From: CAYMUN01 sp964440265
GTDB lineage: Bacteria > Patescibacteriota > Saccharimonadia > Saccharimonadales > UBA4665
Assembly (NCBI GenBank): GCA_964440265.1
Contig: CAYTRU010000016.1
Location: forward strand, 1 to 20,116
DNA length: 20,116 nt
Direction of reading: 5' to 3'
Below the pieces are notes generated by a model. It was not told the origin of the DNA, searched no databases, and was given only the letters and a program-made list of their open reading frames with translations. Position 1 is the stretch's first letter, and each line of letters starts with the position of its first letter. Both the position numbers and the translations under genes were made by a program. Positions 6,031 through 13,024 of this stretch are shown here, in pieces.

Positions 6031-6933
6031 ATGGCTCTAATTGAATTACAAGACGTCAGTAAACTGTACGGCTTCGGCGATGCTACTACCCTAGCGCTCG
6101 ACGAGGTCAATTTGACAATCGACAAGGGCGAGTTCGTGGCGGTGATGGGCCCGAGTGGTTGCGGGAAAAGTACGCTGATGAACCTAATCGGTATGTTAGA
6201 CCGACCGAGTCACGGTAATTACCGACTAGACAATCGGGCTGTTGCTCGCTTGCGGCCCAATCAAGCAGCTAAGATTCGACGAGACAAGATTGGTTTTATC
6301 TTCCAGTCCTTTAATCTACTACCTCGATTGACGGTCTTGGAAAACGTAGCCTTGCCATTGACCTATAAAGGTTTGTCACAAACTCGACGGCTAAAGTTAG
6401 CCAGCCAGATGCTAGATAGAGTTGGCATCCAGCGTCGCGAATATTTTCTCCCCTCACAGCTTAGTGGTGGACAGGCCCAGTGCGCTGCCATTGCTCGTGC
6501 TCTGGTTAATGATCCTAAATTGATCATAGCCGACGAGCCTACCGGTAATCTGGACAGTGGTAATTCACGACTGGTCATGGAACTATTGGCCGAGATTCAC
6601 CGCATGGGTAATACCATATTGTTTGTCACGCATAACCCGGAGCTGACTCGTTATGCCACCCGGGTAGTTTATATGCACGATGGTACTATTATCCATGATG
6701 AGAAGACGGCTCTAGGCCAGGTAGCCACCACGGCTCGTAAGGTGCTCTACACGCTGCCTACAACTAATGAAGAAGACGACCTGGCCGGCGTGTCTGCCCT
6801 CATGAAAGCTCTGCCAGATAAGCCGACGCCCCGAGCCAAGCGTAAAAAATCGGCCACCAAAGCTAAAAAAGCCTCGGCGAGCCGCAAGGTCAAAACTGCC
6901 ACTACTGCCCAGGCCCGGAGGTCAAAAGCGTGA
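6031..6933 (+). CDS. ABC exporter ATPase, MacB/LolD-like, with basic C-terminal tail
   Basis: A 300-aa nucleotide-binding subunit that energises the permease encoded next. Motifs are Walker A GPSGCGKST (40-48), the Q-loop in FIFQSFNLLPRLTVLENV, signature LSGGQ (144-148), Walker B IIADEPT (Asp168, Glu169) and the H-loop His201. The spacing and the NLLPRLTVLENV stretch place it in the MacB/LolD/FtsE group. After the signature, the usual QR is QC, which is uncommon. Residues from about 255 to 300 form an extension rich in Lys, Arg, Ala, Ser and Thr that is missing from ordinary MacB-type ATPases of about 225-250 aa. The stop overlaps the permease start by 4 nt (GTGA). The substrate is unknown, possibly a peptide, lipid or envelope component. 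Confidence 0.92.
   Translation: MALIELQDVSKLYGFGDATTLALDEVNLTIDKGEFVAVMGPSGCGKSTLMNLIGMLDRPSHGNYRLDNRAVARLRPNQAAKIRRDKIGFIFQSFNLLPRLTVLENVALPLTYKGLSQTRRLKLASQMLDRVGIQRREYFLPSQLSGGQAQCAAIARALVNDPKLIIADEPTGNLDSGNSRLVMELLAEIHRMGNTILFVTHNPELTRYATRVVYMHDGTIIHDEKTALGQVATTARKVLYTLPTTNEEDDLAGVSALMKALPDKPTPRAKRKKSATKAKKASASRKVKTATTAQARRSKA
6917..6921 (+). promoter_or_regulatory. Shine-Dalgarno site deciding the permease GTG start
   Basis: GGAGG lies 8 nt before the GTG at 6930, inside the last codons of the ATPase gene. It supports the GTG start and contrasts with operon-leading genes, which have no such site. Confidence 0.7.
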
Positions 6934-8165
6934 AAGCTTTGATCGGTGGTCACCTAAAAACTGGTCTGAACTCAGTGCGTGGCGCTAAAATTCGCAGCTT
7001 TTGGACGATGCTTGGTGTCATTATCGGCGTGGCTTCGGTCATCTCAGTGGTAGGTATCGGTGAAGGTATTAAGCAGCAGATTAGTGGACAGATCCATCAT
7101 CTTGGTACGAACCTCATTACTGTTCGACCGGCCCAACTGCATAGCAGTTCGGGTGCAGCTAACGACCAGGCGGGGCTGATCTCTGGCTTAAACGTTACGG
7201 CTCCGCTCAATCTTGCCGACACCGTAATCGTAGCTAAGACGCCGGGTGTGGCTGCCAGTGCTCCTCTGACTATTGCAAGCGGCAGCGTCAAAGGTGACCT
7301 CGGCAGCTACAACGATGGATTTGTCATCGGTACCTCTACTGACTTGCCGGGCTTATTGAATCAATCACTTGCTTACGGCAGCTTCTTTGGTAGTGATGAG
7401 ACGGATGCGAACGTGGCGATTGTCGGACAATATGCCTTGCAGAAACTGTTTAGCGATAATGTGCCACTGGGTCGTAGCTTTACTTTCCATGGCCAGCAAT
7501 TTATCGTCCGCGGCATCTTCAACCAGTTTTCCAACGCACCGCTGAGCCAACAAGCTGATTTCAACAAAGCTATCTTTATACCAAATCAAGTGGCTGAGCG
7601 GCTTAATAACAACACCGCACCGACCTACCAGATCTTAGCTCGACCCAAAGATGCTCGGCAAACGGCGGCAGTAGCTGCTCACATAACACAGGCGCTAAAT
7701 AAAGGCCATGGTGGTCAGGGTAACTTTAGCGTCCTGACCGGTAATCAAAATCTGACCGGTAGCGGCGATATCTTGGAATTACTGACTCGCTTGATAGCCG
7801 GCGTTGCCGCCATCTCGTTACTGGTTGGCGGTATTGGTATCATGAATGTCATGCTAGTCTCGGTTGCTGAGCGTATGCACGAGATAGGTATTAGGAAAGC
7901 TATTGGTGCCACAAATCGTCAGATTCTCAGTCAGTTCATGATCGAATCTAGTGTTCTCAGTCTGACTGGCGGCGTAGTTGGCATTGCCCTGGCCTTCCTA
8001 ATTGATCTAGCTTTGCGTTTGTTTACTGATCTTCGCCCAGTCATCAGCTGGCAAGTTGTTGTACTGGCCTCGGGTGTTTCTTTGCTGGTTGGTATCGTGT
8101 TCGGTACTTTTCCAGCGATCAAGGCTGCTCGCAAAGATCCCATCGATGCCCTGCGCAGCGAGTAG
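6930..8165 (+). CDS. ABC exporter permease, MacB/FtsX family
   Basis: A 411-aa membrane subunit. A first helix (SFWTMLGVIIGVASVISVVGIG) is followed by an extracytoplasmic MacB-type core domain of about 230 residues and three C-terminal helices in an FtsX domain. Family motifs include SLLVGGIGIMNVMLVSV, ERMHEIGIRKAIGA and the ending FPAIKAARKDPIDALR. It pairs with the ATPase through a GTGA overlap. No MacA/HlyD adaptor gene is adjacent, as expected where there is no outer membrane, so it probably acts as a two-component mechanotransmission exporter. Its cargo cannot be inferred. The GTG start is supported by the GGAGG site and the family's short N-terminal cytoplasmic segment. Confidence 0.92.
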   Translation: MKALIGGHLKTGLNSVRGAKIRSFWTMLGVIIGVASVISVVGIGEGIKQQISGQIHHLGTNLITVRPAQLHSSSGAANDQAGLISGLNVTAPLNLADTVIVAKTPGVAASAPLTIASGSVKGDLGSYNDGFVIGTSTDLPGLLNQSLAYGSFFGSDETDANVAIVGQYALQKLFSDNVPLGRSFTFHGQQFIVRGIFNQFSNAPLSQQADFNKAIFIPNQVAERLNNNTAPTYQILARPKDARQTAAVAAHITQALNKGHGGQGNFSVLTGNQNLTGSGDILELLTRLIAGVAAISLLVGGIGIMNVMLVSVAERMHEIGIRKAIGATNRQILSQFMIESSVLSLTGGVVGIALAFLIDLALRLFTDLRPVISWQVVVLASGVSLLVGIVFGTFPAIKAARKDPIDALRSE

Positions 8166-8189
8166 CGTTGCGTCCTATATATTTCAAAT

Positions 8190-8198
8190 TGGTATACT
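8190..8198 (+). promoter_or_regulatory. Extended -10 promoter of the 290-aa membrane protein gene
   Basis: TGGTATACT ends 12 nt before the ATG at 8211. The implied leader is about 5 nt. It indicates transcription independent of the ABC operon, which stops 45 nt upstream. Confidence 0.55.
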
Positions 8199-8210
8199 AT
8201 ATGAGAAATC

Positions 8211-9083
8211 ATGCATCATCCAGTACTAGTAATTCTATGTGAACTAGTTGTTTTTGCCGTATTTGCATGGCTGGTATATGTGATAATACCTTTTGTAAGA
8301 TTTTGGATTACAGGTAAGTATAAAACTCGTGACTTTCACACCGATCAAACTTATATAAAAGTTAAAGAGGCTGGAGGTACTGCTTGGGATTTTATCCTTG
8401 GCCTCTACCAAGCTACACCTGCGTGGTTGATTGATGATTCCGGCCCTTCACGGCATTACCGGAAAGGCAAGCTTGTGCTTGATAGGGGCGTGATGAACTT
8501 TGCAAGTCGAGACCGGATATTATTTAGTTTTCCGATAGCTTCACTAAGCTTGCAGTATAAAAGTTTTCGGACGCTAGTTATTAGACATGATGATCAGTCA
8601 TATACGCTCGCCTGGGCTACACCTTTTGGCTTTCTCGTATCGGTATTATTTCGCATTTCTCCGGTCGGTGGCTTAGTTTGGGGCACTAATTATCTCTACA
8701 ATGGCTATAACAGAAAAAATGTGAATAGGAATACGCCTTGGGCACAAAGTAATGCGTACTCTAATGCTACATTACTACATTATACGTTGAGGAGTATTCC
8801 GGATAGAGTGAAACAGGTCAGCGATCCGGCCATGGTGCATGTAAAGGAAAACACTAAGTGGCAGTGCCCAAACGACTATTATGATGCGTTATATTGGAGT
8901 CCGTTACTCGTCTTATTGGTGGTACCACTTGGTGGCTACGGACAGCAACTCCGACAACTCTTATTAGCAGGGGGACTGGTATGGCTATTAATTTTCATAG
9001 TAGTTGCTGCTCAGGTAGTGCCGAACGAGCTAGCCCAGCAAAAAGCTTACTTCCCTGCTAGGCGTCGAAGTCTAGAGCAGTGA
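8211..9083 (+). CDS. Unrecognised membrane protein with possible PH/GRAM-like domain
   Basis: A 290-aa protein that I do not recognise. It has one N-terminal membrane segment (about 7-31), a soluble region, and a hydrophobic C-terminal region (about 225-275) that could form two helices. The middle part (KGKLVLDRGVMNF, then SRDRILFSFPIASLSLQY) alternates strand-like segments in a way that recalls PH- or GRAM-type lipid-binding domains; this is a weak resemblance. The coding sequence looks richer in A+T than its neighbours, which may indicate recent arrival or weak selection. It has its own promoter. The last 12 nt overlap tail-to-tail with the Nramp gene, so there is no room for a terminator between them. 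Confidence 0.7.
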   Translation: MHHPVLVILCELVVFAVFAWLVYVIIPFVRFWITGKYKTRDFHTDQTYIKVKEAGGTAWDFILGLYQATPAWLIDDSGPSRHYRKGKLVLDRGVMNFASRDRILFSFPIASLSLQYKSFRTLVIRHDDQSYTLAWATPFGFLVSVLFRISPVGGLVWGTNYLYNGYNRKNVNRNTPWAQSNAYSNATLLHYTLRSIPDRVKQVSDPAMVHVKENTKWQCPNDYYDALYWSPLLVLLVVPLGGYGQQLRQLLLAGGLVWLLIFIVVAAQVVPNELAQQKAYFPARRRSLEQ

Positions 9084-10475
9084 TACCAGACCGGCGATAC
9101 CGACGATAATCATGATAGCCGTGACAAGCCAGCCCATGAGGGTGGTTGAGGGTTTGTTAGTCCAGCGACCCATGACCTTGCGGTCGCTACTGATAATGAC
9201 TATCAAAGCGAGAATAATCGGCGCAACAAGGCCATTCAGGAAGGCGGCATAAATAAGGGCTTTAATGGGATCGATATGCAAAAAGAAGTTCAAGCCCAGA
9301 CCCACTAGCATGGAAATGATGATAATACCGTAGAAGGCATAGGCTTGCTTCAGTGGCCGGTAGAGCCCTTCGCGCCAGCGAAAGCTTTCGCTCAACGCAT
9401 AACTGCTGGAGCCGGCCAAAACCGGAATGGCTAAGAAGCCGGTACCGATAATACCGATGGCAAACAGGAAATAGGTGGCGTTGCCGGCAAAAGGCCTGAG
9501 GGCTTCAGCTGCCTGGGAGGCTGAGGTGATATTGGTAATATTGTGGGCGTAAAGGATGCCGCCGCAGGCGGCGATGATAAAGAACATCACTAGATTGCTT
9601 AGAAACATGCCGGACCAGACGTCGATACGCATACTCTTGATGTCTGCAGGAGCGGTCGCCGTACGTCGCTCGTGGACAGTAGTTTTGCCTTGTAGGATCT
9701 GCTCTTCGACTTCCTGCGAGGTCTGCCAGAAAAATAGGTAGGGTGAAATGGTCGTGCCGAGTACGGCACAAAGGATAAGCAGCTCATTTTTGCCGAGATG
9801 GATGTGCGGGATAAAGGCACTAGCCACCACGGTGTGCCAGTTGAGGTGCGCTAGAATGGCCGAGAAGATGTAAGCTAGCAGCACTAACGCTAGCCATTTT
9901 AGGTATCGGGCATAACGGACATAGGGTGTGAAGATTTGCAGGCCTAAACTCAGAGCCGTAAAGCCAACGACTAGCCATCCAAAATTCAGACGGGGATTGA
10001 GCAGCTGGGTAGCTTTGGCCATAGCACCCAAATCAGCCCCAATGTTGACTGCATTGGCGATAAATAGTAAGCCAGCACAGGTGTAGAGAATCCGCCGGTT
10101 GAAGTGAGCCCGGATGTTGCCGGCTAAGCCCCTGCCTGTCACGAGTCCGATACGCGCACACATTTCTTGCACCATCGCGGTTAAAGGAAAAGTCCATGCC
10201 GCTAACCACAGGAAGTGAAAGCCAAATTGTGCGCCAGTTTGTGAGTAGGTCGTGATACCTGATGGATCATCATCTGAGGCACCAGTTGTCAACCCGGGGC
10301 CTAGCATATGCCAGTAATCACCGGTTTTTTTGACCATCTGCCCTGTCAGTTGGCCAGTTGGGAGTGCATCATTGATTTTCTGGGTTGCGGCCTGCGTAGC
10401 GATAACGGTGCGATCCAAAAACTCAGCTGGCGCTTCAGCACTTTTACGGAAAATATCTTTTTGTTTTTTATTCAT
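9072..10475 (-). CDS. Nramp-family divalent metal transporter, non-canonical metal site
   Basis: A 467-aa polytopic membrane protein of the LeuT-fold Nramp family, predicted to import a divalent cation with protons. After a hydrophilic N-terminal extension of about 55 residues comes LGPGLTTGASDDDPSG: the first unwound helix carries DDDPSG (68-73) where MntH/DMT1 proteins have DPGN. In the sixth helix the expected A-x-x-M-P-H motif is replaced by ISPYLFFWQ (243-251), so the metal-selecting methionine is missing. About 11 helices are visible. These changes match a common divergent Nramp branch rather than classical Mn/Fe MntH; Mg2+ transport, known for NRMT proteins, is one possibility. Transcribed from a strong extended -10, with an inverted repeat over the -35 region. 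Its 3' end overlaps the convergent gene by 12 nt. Confidence 0.88.
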   Translation of the reverse strand: MNKKQKDIFRKSAEAPAEFLDRTVIATQAATQKINDALPTGQLTGQMVKKTGDYWHMLGPGLTTGASDDDPSGITTYSQTGAQFGFHFLWLAAWTFPLTAMVQEMCARIGLVTGRGLAGNIRAHFNRRILYTCAGLLFIANAVNIGADLGAMAKATQLLNPRLNFGWLVVGFTALSLGLQIFTPYVRYARYLKWLALVLLAYIFSAILAHLNWHTVVASAFIPHIHLGKNELLILCAVLGTTISPYLFFWQTSQEVEEQILQGKTTVHERRTATAPADIKSMRIDVWSGMFLSNLVMFFIIAACGGILYAHNITNITSASQAAEALRPFAGNATYFLFAIGIIGTGFLAIPVLAGSSSYALSESFRWREGLYRPLKQAYAFYGIIIISMLVGLGLNFFLHIDPIKALIYAAFLNGLVAPIILALIVIISSDRKVMGRWTNKPSTTLMGWLVTAIMIIVGIAGLVSLL

Positions 10476-10490
10476 AAGCAGTGCCCGTTA

Positions 10491-10499
10491 ATTATACCA
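10491..10499 (-). promoter_or_regulatory. Extended -10 promoter of the Nramp gene
   Basis: TGGTATAAT on the minus strand is a consensus extended -10 and ends 15 nt before the ATG at 10475, giving a leader of about 8 nt. It is the best -10 match in the window. Confidence 0.75.
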
Positions 10500-10502
10500 T
10501 TA

Positions 10503-10531
10503 CTCGTGACGGAACGGCACCGTGTTACGAG
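10503..10531. promoter_or_regulatory. Candidate operator upstream of the Nramp gene
   Basis: A nested inverted repeat: CTCGT (10503-10507) with ACGAG (10527-10531) outside, ACGG (10514-10517) with CCGT (10520-10523) inside. It covers the -35 position of the Nramp promoter, where a metal-responsive repressor could act. It does not match the DtxR or MntR boxes I know. Confidence 0.35.
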
Positions 10532-10560
10532 AGCCTACGATTGTATATTGAATTAAGCGG

Positions 10561-11169
10561 TTAAAAATTGCGACCGTAATAGTACCAGAAGTGCTTCATG
10601 ATAAGTGCAAAGATGATCAGAAACCATAATACCAGCAGATCGAGATGATGGCGGCGCACCCAGGCGTAGGCAGATTGTACAAATTTACTCTTTGGCAAGC
10701 GGAGATGCTTGTGGTCGATGCTATAAAGAGTGACATACCAAAAGGTAGTGATGCAGACTACCCAGACGACCATGCACCATGGGCATAAGGCGTGAATGTT
10801 GTACACGCTCTGGTAAAAAAGCCAATGAACAAAGCCCAGGGCGAAGAGCAGGCCGGCGTTCAGGCCTACCCAAAACCAGCGCTTAAACTTAGCACCGGCA
10901 AATATTGCGGCGCCGACGACGGCCACTACCGGGAAGGCGCCTAGGCCGATAAACGGATTCGGGAAGCCAAAGGCATTGGCTTGTTTACTCTGCATGACGC
11001 TACCGCAGCTGATGATGGGGTTGAGATCGCACGAAGGAACATACTGTGCGTTGTCTAAGATGCGCACCTTGTCAAACATGATGATAAAAGCACAGATATA
11101 ACCAATCACGCCACCAATCACCAAAATGTACGGTAGAACTTTATCGACAGACCAATGTTTGATGCTCAT
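10561..11169 (-). CDS. Vitamin K epoxide reductase (VKOR) family disulfide-forming enzyme
   Basis: A 202-aa membrane protein with about five helices. Bacterial VKORs reoxidise a DsbA-like partner and pass electrons to quinone, so that secreted proteins acquire disulfides. The loop cysteines are Cys47 and Cys55 (CDLNPIISC), the conserved Ser/Asn region is followed by AFGFPNPFIG, and the active-site motif is CPWC (129-132) at the outer end of a helix. No fused thioredoxin domain is present, so a separate DsbA-like partner is needed and none is in the window. It is the last gene of the zwf-uppP-pfkB group, but has its own TATAAT overlapping the pfkB stop codon. The electron acceptor is unclear in a cell that may lack quinone synthesis. 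Confidence 0.92.
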   Translation of the reverse strand: MSIKHWSVDKVLPYILVIGGVIGYICAFIIMFDKVRILDNAQYVPSCDLNPIISCGSVMQSKQANAFGFPNPFIGLGAFPVVAVVGAAIFAGAKFKRWFWVGLNAGLLFALGFVHWLFYQSVYNIHALCPWCMVVWVVCITTFWYVTLYSIDHKHLRLPKSKFVQSAYAWVRRHHLDLLVLWFLIIFALIMKHFWYYYGRNF

Positions 11170-11180
11170 AGGGTTTCTCT

Positions 11181-11186
11181 ATTATA
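11181..11186 (-). promoter_or_regulatory. TATAAT -10 box of VKOR overlapping the pfkB stop codon
   Basis: On the minus strand the final pfkB codons run CTA TAA T, creating TATAAT. It ends 11 nt before the VKOR ATG at 11169, implying a leader of about 4 nt. Spacing matches the other promoters, but the -10 shares bases with a stop codon, so chance is possible. Confidence 0.5.
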
Positions 11187-12132
11187 GCTTATTTTCTGCC
11201 AGCAAGGCCTCAACTTCGTGAAGGCGAGGTAACGTGGGCTGAGAGATTTTTAGAGCGGCAGTAGCACAAGCGAACTGCATACTTTTTGATAAACTCAAGC
11301 CCTGCTCTTGGGCGAGCATGAAACCGGCATTGAAGCTGTCGCCGGCACCGATGGTATGTAGCGGCTTGACTGTGAAAGCAGCCGATCGGACTACACTAGT
11401 ACCATCTAGAGTGACTGCCCCGTTTGCGCCATCTTTCACAACAATACGGCCCGCCATTTGATCCTGTAACTGCCGTAGGCCGGCTTCGATAGAGCTAGTT
11501 GCCCATACTTGCATAAACTCATCGCGACTAGGCAGATAATAGTCTACCTGCCGTACAATTTTTTTAACCAGCTCTATCTGTTCTGGGGTAGTATTTTGTG
11601 TGGGACGAGCGTGGTCGAGGATAATTTTAACGTGTGAGTCTTTTGCCAGCGCGGTCAGCTCGGCAAAGGCGGGTTGTAAGCTGGTGAGTTTGAACCAGCC
11701 GCCGAGATACATATAGTCGACATCCGATAGGAGTGGCGCAATGTAGGCGAAGAGTTCTTGAGGTTCCAGCGATTGATTGGCAGTGCCTACTGCCGTTACT
11801 ATTGTCTTTTCTAGCGGATTACTGAAGTTGATGCCGAGGTTTGTTGCGACGGCTTGATCCGACAATAAAGCAGTCTTTACGTTTTCTGCCTGAAGTAGCT
11901 CTGCCAGTAATTGTCCCGGCCGATCGACGCCAACTTTGCCAACAAATCGCGTGGCTGCTCCCAGACTAGTTAGTACTCGAGCAAAATTTACGGCCGAACC
12001 GCCAGGCTCTACGGTATAGCCTGTACCGATCAGTTCCGTCTCAGGTGCTATGCCAGCTTCAGGGAAAGGAAAGTTAGAACAATTAATGTCTAGATAGGCG
12101 CTACCGAGAGCTAAGACCTTCAAGGTGGCCAT
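11182..12132 (-). CDS. PfkB-family carbohydrate/nucleoside kinase
   Basis: A 316-aa ribokinase-fold enzyme that phosphorylates a sugar or nucleoside with ATP. The N-terminal family signature is EPGGSAVNFARVLTSLG, and the C-terminal signature HTIGAGDSFNAGF contains the anion hole and the catalytic base Asp265. Length is typical. Substrate specificity cannot be read from the sequence: ribose, fructose, fructose 6-phosphate, adenosine and others all occur in this family. Its place 4 nt after uppP and downstream of zwf makes a role in sugar-phosphate metabolism reasonable, for example feeding the pentose phosphate route, but this is inference. No strong Shine-Dalgarno site precedes the ATG, so translation probably depends on read-through or reinitiation from uppP. 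Confidence 0.9.
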   Translation of the reverse strand: MATLKVLALGSAYLDINCSNFPFPEAGIAPETELIGTGYTVEPGGSAVNFARVLTSLGAATRFVGKVGVDRPGQLLAELLQAENVKTALLSDQAVATNLGINFSNPLEKTIVTAVGTANQSLEPQELFAYIAPLLSDVDYMYLGGWFKLTSLQPAFAELTALAKDSHVKIILDHARPTQNTTPEQIELVKKIVRQVDYYLPSRDEFMQVWATSSIEAGLRQLQDQMAGRIVVKDGANGAVTLDGTSVVRSAAFTVKPLHTIGAGDSFNAGFMLAQEQGLSLSKSMQFACATAALKISQPTLPRLHEVEALLAENKL

Positions 12133-12136
12133 CCTG

Positions 12137-13024
12137 TTAGAAATGGCCGCGTAGCAGCCCGAGCCCTAACAGTAATAAGCTGAAGAATATGCAATAGATG
12201 GCGAACGGCCGCAAGGTCTTGGTGCGGAAGTACTTATCTAGAAAACGGACGGCGGCATAAGCGGCTAAGCCGGCTGCGATACTACCGACGATGATAGGAC
12301 CACGAACACCTGCATCTAAGTTGCTAAAGAAGTCTGGCAGCTTGACTAGGCCGGCACCAAAAATGATCGGTGTAGCGAGGAGAAATGAAAAGCGGGCCGC
12401 ATCCTCGTGGTTCAGGCCACTGTAGAGCCCACTAATCATGGTGATGCCAGACCGGCTGATACCGGCAAACAGGGCACCAACCTGAGCAATGCCAATGATG
12501 ATAGCCTTAGGCAGGGTTAATTTGGCGCTCACATTTTGGCTGGTGCTCTGTCGTCCTCTCCTCTGTTGAGGGCTGGTTTTTCTGAGATAATGGTCACCGA
12601 GTAGCAGTAAGCAGCCATTGATGCCTAGGAAGATGATGGCTGATAGAGGTTTCGCAAATTGCGTACGCAACTGATGTTCGAAGACCAAGCCGATGATACC
12701 CGCGGGAATGGTAGCCGCGATTAGTAGCCAAGCTAGTCGGGCGTCCGGCGAATCAATCTTCCGCGTACTGATTGAAGCGAAAAAGCCCCCGATGATTCGC
12801 CACCAAGTCTTCCGATAAAAGATAAAGAGCGCAATACCAGTCGCGACATGTAAGGCGACTAAAAAGGGTAAGAAAAACGATTCGCCCTTGCTCTCGCTGG
12901 CCAGGACGCCATTCCAGTTGAAGAGCCATGGTATGACGACAGAGTGGCCTAGGCTAGATATAGGAAATAGCTCGGTGACTCCTTGTAGTAGACCGAGAAC
13001 CAGAGCTTGGAAGTAAGTAATCAC
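12137..13024 (-). CDS. uppP: Undecaprenyl-diphosphatase (UppP/BacA)
   Basis: A 295-aa integral membrane phosphatase that converts undecaprenyl diphosphate to the monophosphate, recycling the lipid carrier for peptidoglycan and surface polysaccharide. Motif 1 is GLLQGVTELFPISSLGH with Glu18 and His27; motif 2 is AGISRSGITM, near residue 190, with the catalytic Ser-Arg. Both match the BacA signature. About eight helices are visible, with a hydrophilic basic insert (SPQQRRGRQS) in the middle. The GTG start overlaps the zwf stop (GTGA) and is preceded by GGGAG at 13032-13036, seven nt away, which decides the start. BacA overexpression classically gives bacitracin resistance. The pairing with zwf is unusual. 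Confidence 0.94.
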   Translation of the reverse strand: MITYFQALVLGLLQGVTELFPISSLGHSVVIPWLFNWNGVLASESKGESFFLPFLVALHVATGIALFIFYRKTWWRIIGGFFASISTRKIDSPDARLAWLLIAATIPAGIIGLVFEHQLRTQFAKPLSAIIFLGINGCLLLLGDHYLRKTSPQQRRGRQSTSQNVSAKLTLPKAIIIGIAQVGALFAGISRSGITMISGLYSGLNHEDAARFSFLLATPIIFGAGLVKLPDFFSNLDAGVRGPIIVGSIAAGLAAYAAVRFLDKYFRTKTLRPFAIYCIFFSLLLLGLGLLRGHF

